Assembly: GCA_005809105.1 (NCBI GenBank)
Contig: SYLI01000062.1
Coordinates: forward strand, 1 to 35,163
Direction of reading: 5' to 3'
Length of the DNA: 35,163 nucleotides
Origin: Verrucomicrobiales bacterium
Lineage (GTDB): Bacteria > Verrucomicrobiota > Verrucomicrobiia > Limisphaerales > UBA1100
The notes beneath the pieces are model-generated. The model searched no databases, was not told the origin of the DNA, and saw nothing but the letters and a program-made list of their open reading frames with translations. The position numbers and the translations under genes are program-made. How positions within the stretch are numbered: position 1 is the first letter of the stretch; every line of letters begins with the position of its first letter. Shown here piece by piece: positions 1 through 9,372 of the stretch.

Positions 1-1353
1 GACAAGACCACGCCGGCGCTGCTCATGGGCGCCATCTCCGCAGACCTTCCGGCGCTCTATTTCCCCTGCGGACCGATGCTCACGGCGCGTTGGGGCCGGG
101 AAACGCTGGGCAGCGGCCACGCGGTGTGGAAGTACTGGGCCGAACGCTGCGCGGGCAACCTGTGCGAGGGAACCTGGGGCGAACTGGAAAACGCCATCGC
201 CCGGTCGCCGGGCCATTGCATGACCATGGGCACGGCCTCCACCATGACGGCCATCGCCGAGGCGCTGGGCTTCTGTCTGCCGGGCGCCTCCTCCATTCCC
301 GCCATGGTGAGCGAGCACATGCGCATGGCAGTCGACTGCGGCCGGCGCTCGGTGGAGATGGCCTGGGAAAACCTCACGCCTTCGCGCCTGCTGACGCGCC
401 ATTCCTTTGAGAATGCCATCACGGTGGACATGGCCATCGGCGGTTCCACCAACGCCATCGTCCACCTGCTGGCGCTGGCCCGGCGCGCGCGCGTGCCCCT
501 CTCGCTCGATGACTTCGATCGGCTCTCCCGCACCACGCCCGTGCTGGCCAACGTGCGCCCCAACGGCGAGCCCTATCTCATGGAGGACTTTTACAACGCC
601 GGGGGACTGCGCGGGCTCATGGCGCAACTGGGCCCACGGCTTCACGGGCACTGTCTGACGGCCACGGGCCGGACGCTCGCCGAGGGTCTCGAGGGCGTCA
701 CCGTGACCGATGCCGACGTCATCCGCACGCCCGGCAACCCCGTCGCTGCCGAGGGCGGCACTTTCATCCTGCGGGGCAACCTCGCGCCCCAAGGATGCGT
801 GGTCAAACCCACCGCGGCCGACCCCAGACTTTTCCGCCACCGCGGCACGGCGGTGGTGTTCGAGGATTACGACGACCTTCGCGCGCGCCTGAACCGGGAC
901 GATCTGGAGGTGGGCGCCGACTCGGTGCTGGTGTTAAAGCACGCCGGGCCGCACGGCGGTCCGGGATTCCCCGAATGGGGGATGCTGCCCATCCCCGACA
1001 AGCTGCTCAAGGCCGGCGTGCGCGACATGGTGAGAATCTCCGACGCGCGAATGAGCGGCACGAGTTTTGGCATGTGCATCCTTCACGTGTCGCCCGAGGC
1101 GCACGTGGGCGGCCCGCTGGCGCTGGTTCAATCGGGTGACGTCATCGAGCTGGATGTGCCCGCCCGGCGCCTGCACCTCTGCGTGGAGGACGCGGAGCTC
1201 GCGCGCCGCCGCGCAGCCTGGCGCCCGCGCCCCTGCGGCTATGAACGCGGCTATGGGCGACTCTTCCTCGCGCACGTCACCCAGGCCCACGAGGGTTGCG
1301 ACTTCGACTTTTTACAGGGCGGCCCGGCCACTCCCGAGCCCTCCATCCACTGA
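1..1353 (+). CDS. IlvD/Edd-family sugar-acid (pentonate-type) dehydratase, 5' end missing
   Basis: The frame is open from the first base, so the start and roughly the first 120 residues lie outside the window; 450 codons are present. The first visible residues, DKTTPALLMGA, follow the family's second Fe-S cysteine, and PGHCMTMGTAST carries the third cluster cysteine. The C-terminal half has the family SGTSFG motif followed by LHVSPEAHVGGPLALV, and ends in HEGCDFDFL. These are features of the IlvD/Edd branch that contains L-arabonate and other pentonate dehydratases rather than housekeeping dihydroxyacid dehydratase. The reaction would be dehydration of an aldonic acid to a 2-keto-3-deoxy acid in the cytoplasm. 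A DHDPS-family gene follows 10 bases later, which supports a sugar-acid role over branched-chain amino acid synthesis. The exact substrate cannot be read from the sequence. Confidence 0.85.
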   Translation, partial: DKTTPALLMGAISADLPALYFPCGPMLTARWGRETLGSGHAVWKYWAERCAGNLCEGTWGELENAIARSPGHCMTMGTASTMTAIAEALGFCLPGASSIPAMVSEHMRMAVDCGRRSVEMAWENLTPSRLLTRHSFENAITVDMAIGGSTNAIVHLLALARRARVPLSLDDFDRLSRTTPVLANVRPNGEPYLMEDFYNAGGLRGLMAQLGPRLHGHCLTATGRTLAEGLEGVTVTDADVIRTPGNPVAAEGGTFILRGNLAPQGCVVKPTAADPRLFRHRGTAVVFEDYDDLRARLNRDDLEVGADSVLVLKHAGPHGGPGFPEWGMLPIPDKLLKAGVRDMVRISDARMSGTSFGMCILHVSPEAHVGGPLALVQSGDVIELDVPARRLHLCVEDAELARRRAAWRPRPCGYERGYGRLFLAHVTQAHEGCDFDFLQGGPATPEPSIH

Positions 1354-1363
1354 CATCACTGAC

Positions 1364-2287
1364 ATGAACCCAAACCCCATCACGCCTGCGCTTCTGGCCG
1401 GCTCGGTCATCGCCGTCCCGCCGCTGGCGCGCCATCCGGATCTGTCCCTCCACCGCGGGGCCAACGCGCTCCTCATCCGCCATCTGGAGGCGGGGGGCGT
1501 GCGCACGCTGCTCTACGGGGGCAACGCGGTGTTTTACCACATGGCTCCGTCCGAGTTCGCCGGGGCGCTGGAGATGCTGCGCGAGCTGGCCGGCGCGGAC
1601 TCCACCGTCATTCCCTCCGTGGGGCCGGCGTACGGGCTGTCGATGGATCAGGCGGCCATCCTGCGCGCGTTTGACTTTCCCACGGCGATGATGCTTCCAG
1701 CGCGCGACATCACAACGCCTGAGGGCGTCGCGGCCGGCATCCGGAAATTTGCGCACGCTTACGGCAAGCCGGTCGTCCTCTACATCAAGTTTGAAGGCTA
1801 CCTTGATCCCGAGCACGCGAAGGCCCTGGTGGACGAGGGCGTGGTGAGCTGGATCAAGTATGCCATCGTGCGCGCGGACCCGGCCCGTGACGAATATCTG
1901 CGCAAGCTGGTGGATCTGGTGGACCGCAAGATCATCGTGAGCGGCATCGGCGAGCAGCCCGCCGTGGTGCACCTGCGCGATTTTGGCGTGCAGGCGTTCA
2001 CCAGCGGCTGCGTGTGCGTGGCCCCGCGGCTGTCCATGGCGATGCTGCGGGCGATCAAGGCGGGCGACTTCGCAGCGGCCGAATCCATTCGCGCGGTGTT
2101 CCAGCCGCTGGAAGACCTGCGCAATGCCATCAACCCCATCCGCGTGCTGCACGAGGCCGTGGCGGCGGCGGGCATTGCTCCCACCGGACCCTTGCTCCCA
2201 CTCTTAAGCCCCGTGCCCGACTCGAAACGCGACGCCATTGCGTCCGCGGCCCAAGCCCTGCTCGCACGCAACGCCGCCGCCGCATGA
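1364..2287 (+). CDS. DHDPS/N-acetylneuraminate-lyase family aldolase or dehydratase
   Basis: This 307-residue protein is of normal length for the class I TIM-barrel DHDPS/NAL superfamily. Conserved points are GGNAVFYHM (about residues 52-60, substrate loop region), the Tyr in VVLYIKFEG (Y140) and the Schiff-base lysine in VSWIKYAIVR (K165), so the protein should be catalytically competent. The ATG at 1364 is chosen because it follows the preceding dehydratase stop by 10 bases and gives the family's usual N-terminus. With the upstream IlvD-type dehydratase it probably forms a two-step route: an aldonate becomes a 2-keto-3-deoxy acid, which is then cleaved or dehydrated as in the Dahms or Weimberg-type pathways. 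Whether it acts as aldolase or dehydratase is not decidable by eye. No signal peptide is seen, so it is cytoplasmic. Confidence 0.85.
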   Translation: MNPNPITPALLAGSVIAVPPLARHPDLSLHRGANALLIRHLEAGGVRTLLYGGNAVFYHMAPSEFAGALEMLRELAGADSTVIPSVGPAYGLSMDQAAILRAFDFPTAMMLPARDITTPEGVAAGIRKFAHAYGKPVVLYIKFEGYLDPEHAKALVDEGVVSWIKYAIVRADPARDEYLRKLVDLVDRKIIVSGIGEQPAVVHLRDFGVQAFTSGCVCVAPRLSMAMLRAIKAGDFAAAESIRAVFQPLEDLRNAINPIRVLHEAVAAAGIAPTGPLLPLLSPVPDSKRDAIASAAQALLARNAAAA

Positions 2288-2348
2288 CTCCCCATCCTCT
2301 CCAATCCGCCATTGCGCCGGCACCGTCTTCAATCTAGGCTTCGTTTCG

Positions 2349-5141
2349 ATGCGCCCGGCCCTTTCCATCCTCGCGATGGTGTTGTGGGCAGTCGCCTGCT
2401 CGCGCCCCGCGCAGCCGGCGGCGGCACCGACCGCGGTGGGGATTGAGGCCGTTCAAATAGGCAACGACGGACTGGCCTACCTGCGCGAAACCGGCAATCC
2501 CTTCACGGGCGTCGTGAGGGTGAATCACACGGAAGGCCCGCAGCAGGCGGAGCTGGCCTTTAAGGCGGGCCGGCAGCATGGGCGGCACCGGGAGTGGTTT
2601 CCTGATGGTAAGCCGTCGTTGGAAAAGGAGTGGGTGGACGGGCAGGAAGAGGGAACGCAGCGCACCTGGACGGCCGAGGGCCGATTGCATCGCGAAAGCC
2701 GCTGGGTGGCCGGCAAGCCGGTGAGTGGGCGCGAGTGGTCACCCGACGGCAAGAAGGAATGGGCCATCAGCTTCACCAACGGCGTGATGGTCGACCGCAA
2801 GATTGCGCGCAATGAGTCACTGACGCTGCCCGAGGAGGATCGCAAGTATCTTTGGAGCATTGAGCACCACGGCGGGCTGCTCATGAAACTTGGCTTTGGA
2901 CCGTGGAAGGCGGCGCTCAAGAAGCGCGAGCGCACTGCGATGAACCGCGCCTTGGCGGTGGACTTTCAGGCCGCCATCGCCCCGGTGGACGGGGGCCAAA
3001 ACTGGGTGCGCGACTACGGGGACGCCGCCCGCGCCGCGCGAACGGATTTCGCCGCGCAGGATCGCAGGGACACCGACGCCTCGGGCTTTCTGGAATGGCT
3101 GCTCGGACTGCGGGGCAACTTTGGCGACACACTCGACGTCGGCAACAGCCTGGCCTCGTTCGCGCCGGTGAAGCGTGACCAAGAGGTCGGACGCTGGGGA
3201 GGCTTGCTTCACATCCGCATGTGGGGCAAGAACACGCTGGGCGGCCCTGCTGAACTCGTGGTCTCGCTCAACATCGAGCTGGATTATCCAACTGAGGCCG
3301 CGTTGGAAAAAGGCGGCTGGCTGCGCCGCTGCTCGGTGGCCAGCATCAAGCGCTCGACATCGAAGGCACCGCTCATGGCCGAGCTGGCGCAGCAAATGGG
3401 ACTGCAGCCGGATCGGATGCACGACAACTGGAAGCATCCGCCCGCCAAAACGATCTCCAATACCGGCGGCGCCTTTAGTTGCGACTTCAACCTCGATGGG
3501 CGCATTGACCTGCTCATCACCGATCCGGGCCTGCCCCGTGGTTTTGAGTTCTACTTGGGCGAGCCCGGCGGGAAGTTCAAGGTGGCCACCACGGAGGTGG
3601 GGCTGCAGCCGGGCCCCAACGATCATTTCTTCTCGCAGGTCGCCTTCGCCGATTTGGATGGCGACGGCTGGGTGGATCTGGTGACCAACGGCGGATCGGT
3701 GTACCGCAACGTGGAGGGCCGCCGGTTTGAAAACGTCACGCGCCAGTCCAACCTGCCGCAGTTGGCGAACCTGCCCAAGCAGTGGGACGCCACCAATTTC
3801 AGCGTGACCGATTATGACCGCGACGGGCAGGTGGATCTCTACATCAACCACACTGATTCCAGCCCGATGGAAGGATCGTGGATCGACGGCAAGATTGGCT
3901 CGAAGGTCGCCAACCAGCTCTTGCGCAACGTGGGCGGATGGCATTTTGACGATGTCACCGCCGCGACGGGCACCGACGGCGGCCACCGGTCCACCTTCGC
4001 CGCCGTGTGGCTGGATGCCGACAACAACCGGTGGCCCGACCTCTACGTCATCAACGAATATGGCAACGGTGTGCTCCTGTTGAACGAGGGCCGTGGAAAA
4101 CCCTTCCGCTCGGTGAACCTCGCGGATTTTGCCTCCGACTTTGGTTCCATGGGACTCACGGCCGGCGACATCGACAACGACGGCCACATCGATCTCTACG
4201 TCGCCAGCATGTATTCCAAGGCCGGCACGCGCGTCTTTGGAAACCTGCGCGCCGACGCCTATCCGCCCGACGTGATGCAGAAGCTGCGCCGCATGGTGGC
4301 CGGCAGCCAGCTCTACCGCAATGCGGGCGGCCTCAAGTTCGAGCCGATGGGCGCGGCGTGGGACCTGCGATCTGTCGGCTGGGCCTACGCGCCCGCGCTG
4401 GTGGATCTGGACAACGACGGATTCCTGGATGTGCTCGCCACCGCGGGCTTCATCAGCCGCGACCGCAGCAAGCCCGACGGCTGACCCTGCCTCTGGCAGG
4501 CTGTCGTGTCACAGCCCTTTGACCGCGGATGCGAGGTGCCCGCGCCGGCCGGCGCCGGCGAACCCGATCCCACGCTCGGCGAACTCTGGGTGGGCAATCC
4601 GCTCATGATTTCCCAGCTGCACAACTTGAGCTGCTACGAGCGCAACCGCGCCTACCTCAATGTCGGCGGCAAAAACTTCGTGGATGCGAGCACCATCACC
4701 GGCACCGACAGCGACGGCGACGGCCGGGCGATTTTCGGGGCGGATCTCAACGACGATGGGCGCGAGGACATCGTGGTGCGCCAGGTGGGCGGTGGTCCGC
4801 TGCTGGTGTTCGAGAACCGCTTCCCCCAGAAAAGCTGGCTCAAGGTCAGCCTGCGAGGCAGGGAGAGCAACCGCCAGGGCATTGGCGCGCGGCTCATCGC
4901 ACACGTGGGCACCCAGCGCATCGTGCGCGAGCTCTGGCCCATCAACACCTTCCACTCGCAGGCTCCGGCCTACGTCCAGTTCGGGCTTGGCAGCCAAACG
5001 CAGGTGGACGAGCTCACCATCCAGTGGCCCTCCGGCAAGGAGCAAAAGCTGGGGCCCATCCCCGCCAACCGTCACGTCCGCATCCTCGAAAGCGCAGCCG
5101 AGTTTGAAACGGTGACGCCCGGCCAGCCCTTCAAGCCCTGA
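2349..5141 (+). CDS. Large MORN / FG-GAP / ASPIC-UnbV lipoprotein, probable selenoprotein (UGA at codon 712)
   Basis: Read through a single in-frame UGA (4482-4484), the product is 930 residues. The ATG at 2349 gives a lipoprotein signal with lipobox AVAC at residue 18. Residues 48-148 hold MORN_2/YwqK-like repeats. Residues 150-370 are a domain I do not recognise. Six FG-GAP-type calcium loops follow near residues 379, 434, 486, 554, 605 and 684 (for example DLDGDGWVD, DIDNDGHID). The UGA comes next, then a seventh loop near 796 (DLNDDGRED) and an ASPIC/UnbV domain at about 828-915. The stop splits one CRTAC1-like architecture and both halves share a frame, so I read it as U in DGUPCLWQ, a Sec-x-Cys pair. 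The alternatives are a nonsense mutation, or two polypeptides with a GTG restart at 4506. It is predicted to be surface-anchored; its function is unknown. It converges on selB with a 3-base gap. Confidence 0.78.
4482..4516 (+). promoter_or_regulatory. In-frame UGA with candidate bacterial SECIS hairpin in the FG-GAP gene
   Basis: The UGA at 4482-4484 is followed by the inverted repeat GGCTGT (4499-4504) / ACAGCC (4511-4516). The stem is six perfect pairs closing a six-base loop, CGTGTC. The loop GU lies 22-23 bases after the UGA. That falls within the spacing known for bacterial SECIS elements, whose apical loop typically has a G(U) recognised by the SelB C-terminal domain. A competing hairpin, CCTGCC (4486-4491) / GGCAGG (4495-4500), shares bases with it and sits too close to the UGA for a SECIS. 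The lower stem is weak, so this is a candidate only. Confidence 0.5.
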
Positions 5142-5144
5142 ACC

Positions 5145-7058
5145 CTAGCGGGCGGCTGCCAGACGCCGCAATTCCCCGACGCGCTCGGTCACGCGGTCGC
5201 GATCCAGCCGTTCCAAGAGTGGAATGATGACGCGTCGGCTGGTGCCCAGCGCCTCGCGCAGGTCGCTCGCCTTAGCCGGTCCGTGCGCGGCGAGAAACGC
5301 ACCCACACGCCGTGACGCCTCCGCGAACGCCTCCGCACTCATCACGAGGTCGGCGCCCACGTCCACCGCCTCGCCCGTCTCCAGCAGGAACCGCAACGCG
5401 CGTATCGCCGCCGGATTGGATTCCAAGTCCTTCCGCGCGGGCGGCTCCAGCGGCCGGGCCAGAAGCTGGTCGCGACAGGACTGGGCGGGCGCCATCAGAT
5501 CGGCCGGCAATGTTGGGCGGTGCGAAGAGCGCGCCAGCACCGTGCCCTGGCGTCTGAAGCCGCCGTCACGACAGAAGTCCTCCAGAAACGGCTCGGCCAG
5601 CTCCATTGCGGCAAAGTGGCGTCCCATAAGCTCGCGCACACGTCGCACGTCGAGCCCCGCCTCATCGGGATGCAAGCCGTGGTATTCATCCACCGCCCCC
5701 GCCACGGCCTGTGCGAGCGCCTGCAACCGTAGGGCATCGGCCCACCAATCGCCCAATGGCCGCACACGGCCCCCGGCCACCAGACACTCCACCGCACCCT
5801 TCACGGCCGCGTCAGAAAAAAGAGACTGCCGCAACAGCTGCGAGCGGTGCGCTGCGCCGTCGCGATCGAGAATCGCGGCCACCCACTGCGCTGGATCCTC
5901 TGGCGACTGCGCGCAGCGATCAAGACAACGCAGCCGCGCCGGCTCCCGGCAGCCGCGCCGTACGCCGGCGGGTTCGAGCACCAGCCCGCCGGCAAGCGTC
6001 GCGCTCTGCGATTGATTGCGAACCACAAACCGGTCACCGGCGAGCATGTACACCGGGTGTTCAAAGCGCAGCTGCGCCAGCGCGGTTTCCCCCGGCCCCA
6101 GCTTCGCCGATTGCAGCAGCACCAGCCGCGCGGGGTGACTGCCGCTGCCCTGATGCACCTGCACGCGGGTGTTGGTGTTGAGCACCCGCGTCCGGGGCGG
6201 CAGTCTTGGGGATCGCACCAGCAGCACTTCCACGATGTCGCTGGCCGCGCCCATCCCTGCGTGGACCAATTGGTCTCCCCGGTGCACATCATCGCAGGAC
6301 ACCTCGGACAGACCCAGCGCGGTGCGGGTGCCGGGCATCGCCTGGGACACCTCGCGGTTGTGCGACTGCAAAGATCGGATGCGCAGAGTGCGACCGGCGG
6401 GCTGCAGCACGACCGGCTCGCCCGTGCGCAGAGCGCCGCCAGCCAGCGTTCCGGTAACCACCGTGCCCATGCCGCGCACGGTGAACACGCGATCGACCGC
6501 CAGCCTCGGCCGGTCGGCTGACGACCGCGGGGGGAGCGCATCCAACACCCTCGCCAGTGCGCCCAGCAATTCCGGAAAACCCGCGCGCGTGACGGACGAG
6601 ACCGGCACCAATTCCGCCGCGCTCAAGGCCGAACCCTCGAGCCGTTCACGGACGTCCTCGGCCGCCAGCGCCACATCCGCGTCATGCAGGTCGGCCTTGG
6701 TGATCGCCACCACGCCGCGCCTCACGCCGAGGTATTCGAGAATCTGCAGGTGCTCCTCGGTCTGCGGCATCCAGCCGTCGTCCGCCGCCACCACCAGCAA
6801 GGCGCAATCCACCGCGCCCATGCCGGCCACCATGTTTTTAACAAAATCTTCGTGGCCGGGCACATCCACGATGCCCACGCTGCAGGATCCGCCGGGCGCC
6901 TCGATGGGCAGGTGTGCGAAGCCCAAATCAATCGTGATGCCCCTCGCCTTTTCCTCGGGCAGCCGGTCCGGATCGGTGCCGGTCAACGCGCGCACGAGCG
7001 AACTCTTGCCATGATCCACATGGCCGGCCGTCGCCACGATGAAGTGGCGCAGACTCAC
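5145..7058 (-). CDS. selB: Selenocysteine-specific elongation factor SelB
   Basis: This 637-residue protein is close to the usual SelB length. GTPase motifs are G1 GHVDHGKS (12-19), G3 DVPGHE (65-70) and G4 TKAD (120-123). EF-Tu-like beta-barrel domains follow, then winged-helix repeats. The C-terminus, GTSRRVIIPLLERLDRDRVT, matches the final winged helix that binds the SECIS hairpin. It delivers Sec-tRNA-Sec to the ribosome at UGA codons bearing a SECIS element. The start is GTG at 7058; its GTGA overlaps the stop of the upstream transglutaminase-like gene, implying translational coupling. It is the last gene of the sel cluster. The convergent FG-GAP selenoprotein gene ends 3 bases beyond its stop, and no terminator is visible between them. 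Confidence 0.97.
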   Translation of the reverse strand: MSLRHFIVATAGHVDHGKSSLVRALTGTDPDRLPEEKARGITIDLGFAHLPIEAPGGSCSVGIVDVPGHEDFVKNMVAGMGAVDCALLVVAADDGWMPQTEEHLQILEYLGVRRGVVAITKADLHDADVALAAEDVRERLEGSALSAAELVPVSSVTRAGFPELLGALARVLDALPPRSSADRPRLAVDRVFTVRGMGTVVTGTLAGGALRTGEPVVLQPAGRTLRIRSLQSHNREVSQAMPGTRTALGLSEVSCDDVHRGDQLVHAGMGAASDIVEVLLVRSPRLPPRTRVLNTNTRVQVHQGSGSHPARLVLLQSAKLGPGETALAQLRFEHPVYMLAGDRFVVRNQSQSATLAGGLVLEPAGVRRGCREPARLRCLDRCAQSPEDPAQWVAAILDRDGAAHRSQLLRQSLFSDAAVKGAVECLVAGGRVRPLGDWWADALRLQALAQAVAGAVDEYHGLHPDEAGLDVRRVRELMGRHFAAMELAEPFLEDFCRDGGFRRQGTVLARSSHRPTLPADLMAPAQSCRDQLLARPLEPPARKDLESNPAAIRALRFLLETGEAVDVGADLVMSAEAFAEASRRVGAFLAAHGPAKASDLREALGTSRRVIIPLLERLDRDRVTERVGELRRLAAAR

Positions 7059-8014
7059 GGCTCGCCAGCGGATTTCAGGCGGCGGAAGCGGAACTCCGCC
7101 TGAACTGGAACGGACTTGCCATCCACTTCCAGAAGCGGTGCGAAGAGGAAGTTGAAGGGGCCCGCGGCGGGGCTTGGCTGGATCTCAATGTCGCGGCCCG
7201 TGCTGATCTCGAACCGGTTGGCGGGGTGGTGCCCGAAGTAGTAGTCCGCCAGCGCGGGGAATCGGGCGGCCTCGCTGAGATCCACCGGCACCCAGTTGCC
7301 TCCGGCAAAGAATTCGGCCCAGCAATGATAGCCCTGAATGATGCCCTCGTCGCGGTCGGCGGGAATGGTGAGGCCAATGGCAAATCGCGCGGGGATTTCC
7401 AAGGCGCGGCACAGCGCGATAAAGTAGGCGTGAAAATCCGTGCAGTTGCCCGCGCAGACGCGCCGCGCGAAGACCGCGTCGCCGCGGCCCCAGCCCTCGC
7501 CGGACTTGTCGTAGCGCATCTGCTCCAGAACATGACGGTACAGTGCCCGCCCCCGGGCCAGATCGTCGCCCGCGCCCCGCGTGCATTCGCGCGCCAGCGT
7601 GATGAAGATCGCGTCGCGCGGAACCAACCGCTCCGGCCGCAGGTGCTCTTTCGCCAAGGCGGCGTCGCCGGCATGCGCCGCCTTCTCGCGGCGTTGCACC
7701 ACATAGCGCGCCTCCAGCACCTGTCCCGATTCGCGCGGGCCCGCGCGCATCACCAGCACCTCATTGCCGTGCGCCGCATCGCGAGCCTGCCGCCAGGGCG
7801 CTGGCGCGGTGACAAGCTTGGATTCAAACCGCTGGAACGCGTCGGTACCGGCCAGCGGCAGCCACAGGGTTCCGGCCTGTTCCAGCGCGGGCACCTTCAC
7901 ACGCTGCGTCACTTCAAAGCGGTCGTTGCCCTGCACGATGGCTTTTTCCGCGCCGCCCACGGAGGCCGCGGCCAATGCCAGCGTCGCCGCCAGTCCCATG
8001 ATGGAGTGGATCAT
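7055..8014 (-). CDS. Exported transglutaminase-like (papain-fold) protein inside the sel operon
   Basis: This is a 319-residue protein with a hydrophobic signal peptide (roughly residues 1-22, ending near ASVGGAEKA). It has a transglutaminase-core domain. The triad is visible as Cys191 in CAGNCTDFH, His230 in GYHCWAEFF and Asp245 in VPVDLSEA, so it should be an active thiol enzyme or protease outside the cytoplasm. The substrate is unknown. It overlaps selA upstream (ATGA) and selB downstream (GTGA) by four bases each, so it is co-translated with core selenocysteine machinery although nothing in its family requires selenium. It could act on a selenoprotein product such as the neighbouring lipoprotein, or be a passenger; the sequence does not decide. 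An alternative start is the ATG at 7999. Confidence 0.88.
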   Translation of the reverse strand: MIHSIMGLAATLALAAASVGGAEKAIVQGNDRFEVTQRVKVPALEQAGTLWLPLAGTDAFQRFESKLVTAPAPWRQARDAAHGNEVLVMRAGPRESGQVLEARYVVQRREKAAHAGDAALAKEHLRPERLVPRDAIFITLARECTRGAGDDLARGRALYRHVLEQMRYDKSGEGWGRGDAVFARRVCAGNCTDFHAYFIALCRALEIPARFAIGLTIPADRDEGIIQGYHCWAEFFAGGNWVPVDLSEAARFPALADYYFGHHPANRFEISTGRDIEIQPSPAAGPFNFLFAPLLEVDGKSVPVQAEFRFRRLKSAGEP

Positions 8015-9372
8015 AATTGGTTGGGTTCTGCCTCTGCTGTCACCGCGTGCCGAAACGCCGCGATGAGTTCGCGATCCTGCTCGGGAAGCACCGTGCGAAG
8101 GTCCACACGAAATCGTTGGCCCGCCACGTAGCCGATGATGGGTGTCGGAGCCTCGCGCATTCGCGCGGCCAGTTCCGCCGGCTCGCAGTCCACCGTCACC
8201 GATGGAATGCGCGCGCGCGGCAGTGTGCCTCCGCCCGCCTGCGCCGTGCCTTCGCCCACTCGCGCATGGAGGGGCAGCTCCCGCAGCGCCCGTACAATCC
8301 GTACCGCGCGACGCTTGAGCGACGCCAAGTCACAAGAGAGCATCGCCTGCACAGGGTTGGCAGCGTGATTTCCCGAAAGATGCTCCTCCACCGTGCCCTG
8401 CATCGCCGCCAGCACCAGCTTGTCGCAGCGAAGCGCGCGAAAAAAGGGCTCGCGCTTCAATGCGGCGACGTGCCGCGCCTTCCCGGCGATCACGCCTGCC
8501 TGCGGCCCGCCCAGCAGCTTGTCGCCGCTAAAACACACCAGCGCCGCGCCCTCTTTCAAAATTTCCGAAGGCGTGGGCTCGTGTTCACCCGCCCAAGAGT
8601 CGGTGGCGCAGGGCGCACCGCTGCCCAGATCGACCACCAGGGGCAGCCGCTTTCGGGCCGCCAGCGCCGCGAGTTCCCCCGCGCCGACCGATGCGACAAA
8701 TCCCTCCATGAAGAAATTGCTCCGGTGCACTTGGAGCAACAATCCCGTGCGCGGCCCGATGGCGCCCGTGTAGTCAGCGAGCGTCGTGCGGTTGGTGGTG
8801 CCCACCTCGCGCATCACCGCCCCGCTGGCCGCCAGAATCTCCGGCACTCGAAAGCCGCCGCCAATCTGCACCAGCTCCCCGCGCGAGATGAGCACCTCCG
8901 GCTTTGCAGCCGTGAAGTGTCGCAACGCCAGAACGAGCGCGGCAGCGCCATTGTTGGTGAGGGCGGCCGCCTCGGCGCCGCACAGCAGCGCCAGAGCGCG
9001 CTCGACGTACGCGGCGCGCCCGGCGCGTTTGCCCTCCGAAAGGTCCATCTCCAGATTGCAGTAGCCGGCCGCGTCCTGAATCCCCTTGAGCGCCCCGGGC
9101 GAAAGGGGTGCGCGGCCGAGGTTGGTGTGGATGACGATGCCGGTGCCGTTAATGACGGGACGAATCCTCGTGCGGGCCGCATCGCGCAGCGCGCGCCTTA
9201 CTCCGCGCACCGCATCTTCAAATTCAGGGACGGCGCGCAACAAACGAAGCCGCGCCAGTTCCCGGCGCACGATGTCCACGACCAAGGGCCGGGGCTGATC
9301 CAACGGGCCCAGCGCGCGGAGCACCTTGTCCACCGACGGCACGGCGCGGCGTTGGGTGGAGTCGGCTGTCAT
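8011..9372 (-). CDS. selA: L-seryl-tRNA(Sec) selenium transferase SelA
   Basis: This 453-residue PLP-dependent enzyme converts Ser-tRNA-Sec to Sec-tRNA-Sec using selenophosphate. Typical SelA signatures are present: an N-terminal helical domain that binds t[20 protein letters not shown] (about 75-91), VGTTNRT (about 190-196), VVDLGSGA (about 246-253) and the PLP lysine in [13 protein letters not shown] (K285). The length is normal. The ATG at 9372 overlaps the selD stop (ATGA), and the 3' end overlaps the next gene in the same way. A bacterial SelA, rather than the archaeal/eukaryal PSTK-SepSecS route, fits the rest of the cluster. Confidence 0.97.
   Translation of the reverse strand: MTADSTQRRAVPSVDKVLRALGPLDQPRPLVVDIVRRELARLRLLRAVPEFEDAVRGVRRALRDAARTRIRPVINGTGIVIHTNLGRAPLSPGALKGIQDAAGYCNLEMDLSEGKRAGRAAYVERALALLCGAEAAALTNNGAAALVLALRHFTAAKPEVLISRGELVQIGGGFRVPEILAASGAVMREVGTTNRTTLADYTGAIGPRTGLLLQVHRSNFFMEGFVASVGAGELAALAARKRLPLVVDLGSGAPCATDSWAGEHEPTPSEILKEGAALVCFSGDKLLGGPQAGVIAGKARHVAALKREPFFRALRCDKLVLAAMQGTVEEHLSGNHAANPVQAMLSCDLASLKRRAVRIVRALRELPLHARVGEGTAQAGGGTLPRARIPSVTVDCEPAELAARMREAPTPIIGYVAGQRFRVDLRTVLPEQDRELIAAFRHAVTAEAEPNQL

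Noticed and set aside
2817-4187. 456-codon minus-strand open frame opposite the FG-GAP gene
   Set aside because: Its composition is that of an antisense shadow, and the plus strand carries clear FG-GAP repeats.
4486-4500. GC-rich hairpin CCTGCC/GGCAGG right after the UGA, possible transcription terminator ending a shorter FG-GAP gene
   Set aside because: No T-tract follows, and the coding frame with FG-GAP and ASPIC/UnbV sequence continues through it.
4506-5141. Separate 211-residue gene starting at GTG 4506
   Set aside because: It would begin in the middle of an FG-GAP/ASPIC architecture, has no signal peptide or ribosome site, and shares the frame of the upstream part. Read-through of the UGA explains it better, though a restart is not excluded.
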